In this document: positions 4,321 to 6,257 of the stretch, in pieces
Position numbering within the stretch: the stretch's first letter is position 1
Layout: each line of letters opens with the position of its first letter
NCBI GenBank assembly: GCA_001898095.1
Contig: MKSH01000121.1
Location: 18,718-24,974 of the forward strand
Reading direction: 5' to 3'
Length of the DNA: 6,257 nucleotides
From: Solirubrobacterales bacterium 70-9
GTDB taxonomy: Bacteria; Actinomycetota; Thermoleophilia; Solirubrobacterales; 70-9
Made by a program: the position numbers and the translations under genes
Notes under the pieces: model-generated
What the model was told of the DNA's origin: nothing
Seen by the model: the letters and a program-made list of their open reading frames with translations, nothing else
Database searches by the model: none

Positions 4321-4875
4321 ATGCCCGACCCAGACGAGCGGCGCGCCGAGGACTGGGACCCGGAGGGGCGGCCTTCGGGGCGGAAGGAGACGGAAAGCGA
4401 GCGGCTCGACCGGAATCTGTCGGAGCTCTTGCAGGAGCTTCGGGTGGCGCTGCCAGGGGTACAGGTGCTGTTTGCGTTTCTGCTGGCGGTGCCGTTCCAG
4501 CAGCACTTCACCTCGATCAGCGAGTTCGACAAGAAGGCGTATTTCGCGACGCTGCTCCTGACGGCGCTGTCGGCGGCGTTGTTGATCGCTCCGTCGGCGT
4601 ATCACCGACTCACCTTCCGTTACCAGCAGAAGGGGCGGCTCGTGTTCATCGCCAACCGGCTTGCGATCGCCGGTCTGGCGACGCTGGCGCTGGCGATGAC
4701 CTGTGCGGTCATGCTGATCACCAACGTGTTGTTCGGGACCGTCGCCACGACGGTCGTCACCACGGCGCTGGTGCTGACGATGTTCTTCCTGCTCTGGGCG
4801 GTGCTGCCGCTGAAGCGCCGGCTCAAGTACAGGGATGAGGGTCTGCCGCTGTTAGATCCGCCCCGAGACGGCTGA
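4321..4875 (+). CDS. DUF6328-type small integral membrane protein
   Basis: A 184-residue protein. The first 40 residues are hydrophilic and charged, including an ETESERLDRNLSELLQELR helix (23-41). Four likely membrane helices follow at about 43-59, 73-91, 113-136 and 139-162, then a short basic/acidic tail. The N-terminal helix plus the LPGVQVLFAFLLAVPFQ first segment resembles the actinobacterial DUF6328 family, whose function is unknown to me. No catalytic motif is visible. The start is fixed well: an in-frame TAG at 4309-4311 leaves ATG 4321 as the first start codon. The Shine-Dalgarno is weak (AGGG at 4310-4313). A repeat- and hairpin-rich leader shared with photolyase precedes it. Its 3' end overlaps the opposing HD gene by 53 bp. 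Family naming is from memory and moderately sure; membrane topology is more secure. Confidence 0.8.
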   Translation: MPDPDERRAEDWDPEGRPSGRKETESERLDRNLSELLQELRVALPGVQVLFAFLLAVPFQQHFTSISEFDKKAYFATLLLTALSAALLIAPSAYHRLTFRYQQKGRLVFIANRLAIAGLATLALAMTCAVMLITNVLFGTVATTVVTTALVLTMFFLLWAVLPLKRRLKYRDEGLPLLDPPRDG

Positions 4876-5443
4876 TCGCCGCGTCGAGCGGTTCGAGGAG
4901 CGGCAGGTCCGGCTTCTCGTGACGGAGCATCGCGGCGTCGGCTTCCCAGACTTCGAGCTTCAGGCCGATCGGCACGTCGTACTCCGCGGCGACCCGCATG
5001 CCTTCGGCGGCGATCGCCGAATGGAGCGTGGTCATGTTGGTCAGCTTGTCGGCGGCGTAGATCGCCAGCGCGTCGCCGTCGACATCGGCGACCCGGCCGC
5101 GGTGCTCGTCCTTGCGGTCGCGGTAGGACTCGATCGACTGGTCGTCGGAGAGGGTGGCGACCAGGTCGGCGATCGCGTCGCCGAATTCGGCCCGCAGGTC
5201 CTCGACCGTGGTGTCTGAGTCCTCGACCACGTCGTGGAGCAGGGCGGCGGCGAGGGTCGACTCGTCGTAGTCGCGGGACGCGAGTGTGGCGGCGACCATG
5301 CGCGGGTGCTCGATGTAGGGGAGCCCGCCGCTGCCGCTGCGGATCTGGCCCGCGTGCGCCTCGGTCGCCTTGGCCAGGGCCCGGGCGATCAACTCCGACC
5401 GCGCCGCGGCGTCGTCGATGGGAGCGGTGTCGATCGGGCTCAT
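4823..5443 (-). CDS. HD-domain protein, (p)ppGpp hydrolase-like (small alarmone hydrolase type)
   Basis: A 206-residue soluble metal-dependent phosphohydrolase resembling the hydrolase half of RelA/SpoT and the stand-alone Mesh1-type enzymes, which remove the 3'-pyrophosphate of (p)ppGpp. Visible residues are H30, Q33 and R35 (AHAGQIR), PYIEHP with H46, ALLHDVVEDS with H70/D71 (metal) and E74/D75 (catalytic ED), and YAADKLTNM with D132 and N136. No synthetase or TGS domain is present, and length suits a stand-alone hydrolase. The start ATG at 5443-5441 overlaps the TGA of the upstream hydrolase gene (ATGA), implying coupled translation; an upstream extension in this frame would only read the neighbour's DNA. 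The C-terminal codons overlap the convergent membrane-protein gene. HD hydrolases vary in substrate, so alarmone hydrolysis is inferred from motif similarity. Confidence 0.82.
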   Translation of the reverse strand: MSPIDTAPIDDAAARSELIARALAKATEAHAGQIRSGSGGLPYIEHPRMVAATLASRDYDESTLAAALLHDVVEDSDTTVEDLRAEFGDAIADLVATLSDDQSIESYRDRKDEHRGRVADVDGDALAIYAADKLTNMTTLHSAIAAEGMRVAAEYDVPIGLKLEVWEADAAMLRHEKPDLPLLEPLDAAISRLGADLTAADPHPCT

Positions 5444-6257
5444 CGGCCGGCCACGCTGGTGATCGGGGCGGGGACTGAAGTGTCTTCGGCCACACCGCCG
5501 GCGACCGCCTCCTCGGCGAGGGCGAATTCGCCGGTTGCCGGGTCGACCTCGTAGCGGGCCCCCTCGCGGGCGAGCTCCACCGTGCCTGCCGCGCCACCGC
5601 GCGCCTGCCAGGCCGCCGCCGCCCGCTCGGCATGGGCGTCGAGCCAGCGGTCGGAGTGGAGCGGGTCGTGGTGGAAGAGGACGGTGCGCCGCGCCTCGGT
5701 CCGTTGGGCGAAGGTGAGCGAGTGGGAGAGCGCCGAGTGTCCCCAGCCGAGGTGCTCGGCGTACTCGTCGTCGGCGTACTGGCCGTCGTGGATCAGCAGG
5801 TCGGCACCCTGGGCGAGGCCGAAGCCGGAGATCCACTCGGGCTCCAGCATCTCCAGGTCGGCGCCCAGCGCCGGCTCGTGGTCGGGGATGTAGGCGAGCG
5901 CCGCGCCGACGTCCTCGACCCGGTAGCCGAGCGTCGGCCCGCGGTGGGCGACCGGGGCGGCGGTGATCCGCGCCGAGCCGATCTCGAGCTCCTCCGGGCA
6001 GGCGCGGAAGCTGACGTCGCAGGGCAACTCGCGCACCTCGACCGGGGACAGCGGCGCCGAGATGTAACGGGCGATTCGGTCGCGCAAGCTGGCCTGGGGC
6101 GAGGCCGGTCCCCAGATCACGATCTCCGCCTGCGAGCGGAACAGCGGCTCGAAGAAGACGAGGCCCTGGATGTGGTCGAGGTGCAGGTGGGTGAGCAGGA
6201 TGTTGAGCCGGGTGATGTCGGTGGGCAGCGCCAGGCCGAGGTTGCGGATGCCGGTGC
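5440..6257 (-). CDS. Metallo-beta-lactamase-fold hydrolase, 5'-truncated by window end
   Basis: At least 271 residues are visible; the N-terminus lies beyond base 6257. Counting from the first full codon, GIRNLG (2-7) precedes the metal motif THLHLDH (22-28: H23, H25, D27, H28). Further likely metal ligands are H104 (APVAHRG), D157 (IHDGQY) and H195/H196 (FHHDP). This is the RNase Z/PhnP-like branch (Lactamase_B_2 type), which acts mostly on phosphodiesters; true beta-lactamase activity is unlikely. The substrate is unknown. A GTG at 6120 could be mistaken for a start, but the metal motif lies upstream of it in the same open frame, so it is internal. The stop overlaps the HD-protein start by 4 bp, so the two are probably one transcription unit. 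The last 30 or so residues are low-complexity Ala/Glu/Val. Confidence 0.85.
   Translation of the reverse strand, partial: TGIRNLGLALPTDITRLNILLTHLHLDHIQGLVFFEPLFRSQAEIVIWGPASPQASLRDRIARYISAPLSPVEVRELPCDVSFRACPEELEIGSARITAAPVAHRGPTLGYRVEDVGAALAYIPDHEPALGADLEMLEPEWISGFGLAQGADLLIHDGQYADDEYAEHLGWGHSALSHSLTFAQRTEARRTVLFHHDPLHSDRWLDAHAERAAAAWQARGGAAGTVELAREGARYEVDPATGEFALAEEAVAGGVAEDTSVPAPITSVAGR

Overview
The window is a high-GC stretch of bacterial chromosome. Codon use is strongly G/C-ending, and most genes lack clear Shine-Dalgarno sites. The gene types (CsoR-type regulator, class I photolyase, DUF6328-type membrane protein, MTA deaminase beside a nucleoside phosphorylase) suggest an Actinomycetota member, possibly of the Thermoleophilia. 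That placement is an inference from composition and families.

Left part, 1-3490, all on the minus strand. In transcription order it holds a DNA photolyase (2135-3490), a compact purine/methylthio-nucleoside phosphorylase (1367-2050), an MTA/SAH deaminase (mtaD, 123-1370) and the first 29 codons of a CsoR-family repressor (1-88). The phosphorylase and deaminase overlap by 4 bp (GTGA). Together they look like a two-step route: MTA is deaminated to methylthioinosine, which is then cleaved by phosphorolysis to hypoxanthine. A perfect 14-bp inverted repeat fills the gap between photolyase and phosphorylase. A textbook CsoR-type operator sits just upstream of csoR.

Middle part, 3491-4320, has no gene but is the most structured DNA in the window. 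It separates the divergent photolyase and DUF6328 genes. On each gene's sense strand the same modules occur in the same order: a 27-bp block, a long perfect hairpin with the identical 12-nt loop ACAGCCTGCCCG, then C-rich repeats with a CCGTCCC core spaced about 31 bp, then the start codon. The hairpin stems differ by compensatory base pairs. A perfect 24-bp palindrome of CsoR-operator style lies within about 6 bp of the midpoint between the two hairpins. This is the main candidate for something undescribed: a duplicated, divergently oriented leader, structured RNA or repeat element.

Right part, 4321-6257. A small four-helix membrane protein (DUF6328 type) on the plus strand runs tail-to-tail into a minus-strand pair: an HD-domain small alarmone hydrolase-like protein (4823-5443) and, upstream of it, a metallo-beta-lactamase-fold hydrolase (from 5440, cut by the window edge). 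The pair overlaps by 4 bp (ATGA) and is probably translationally coupled. The HD gene also overlaps the membrane-protein gene by 53 bp.
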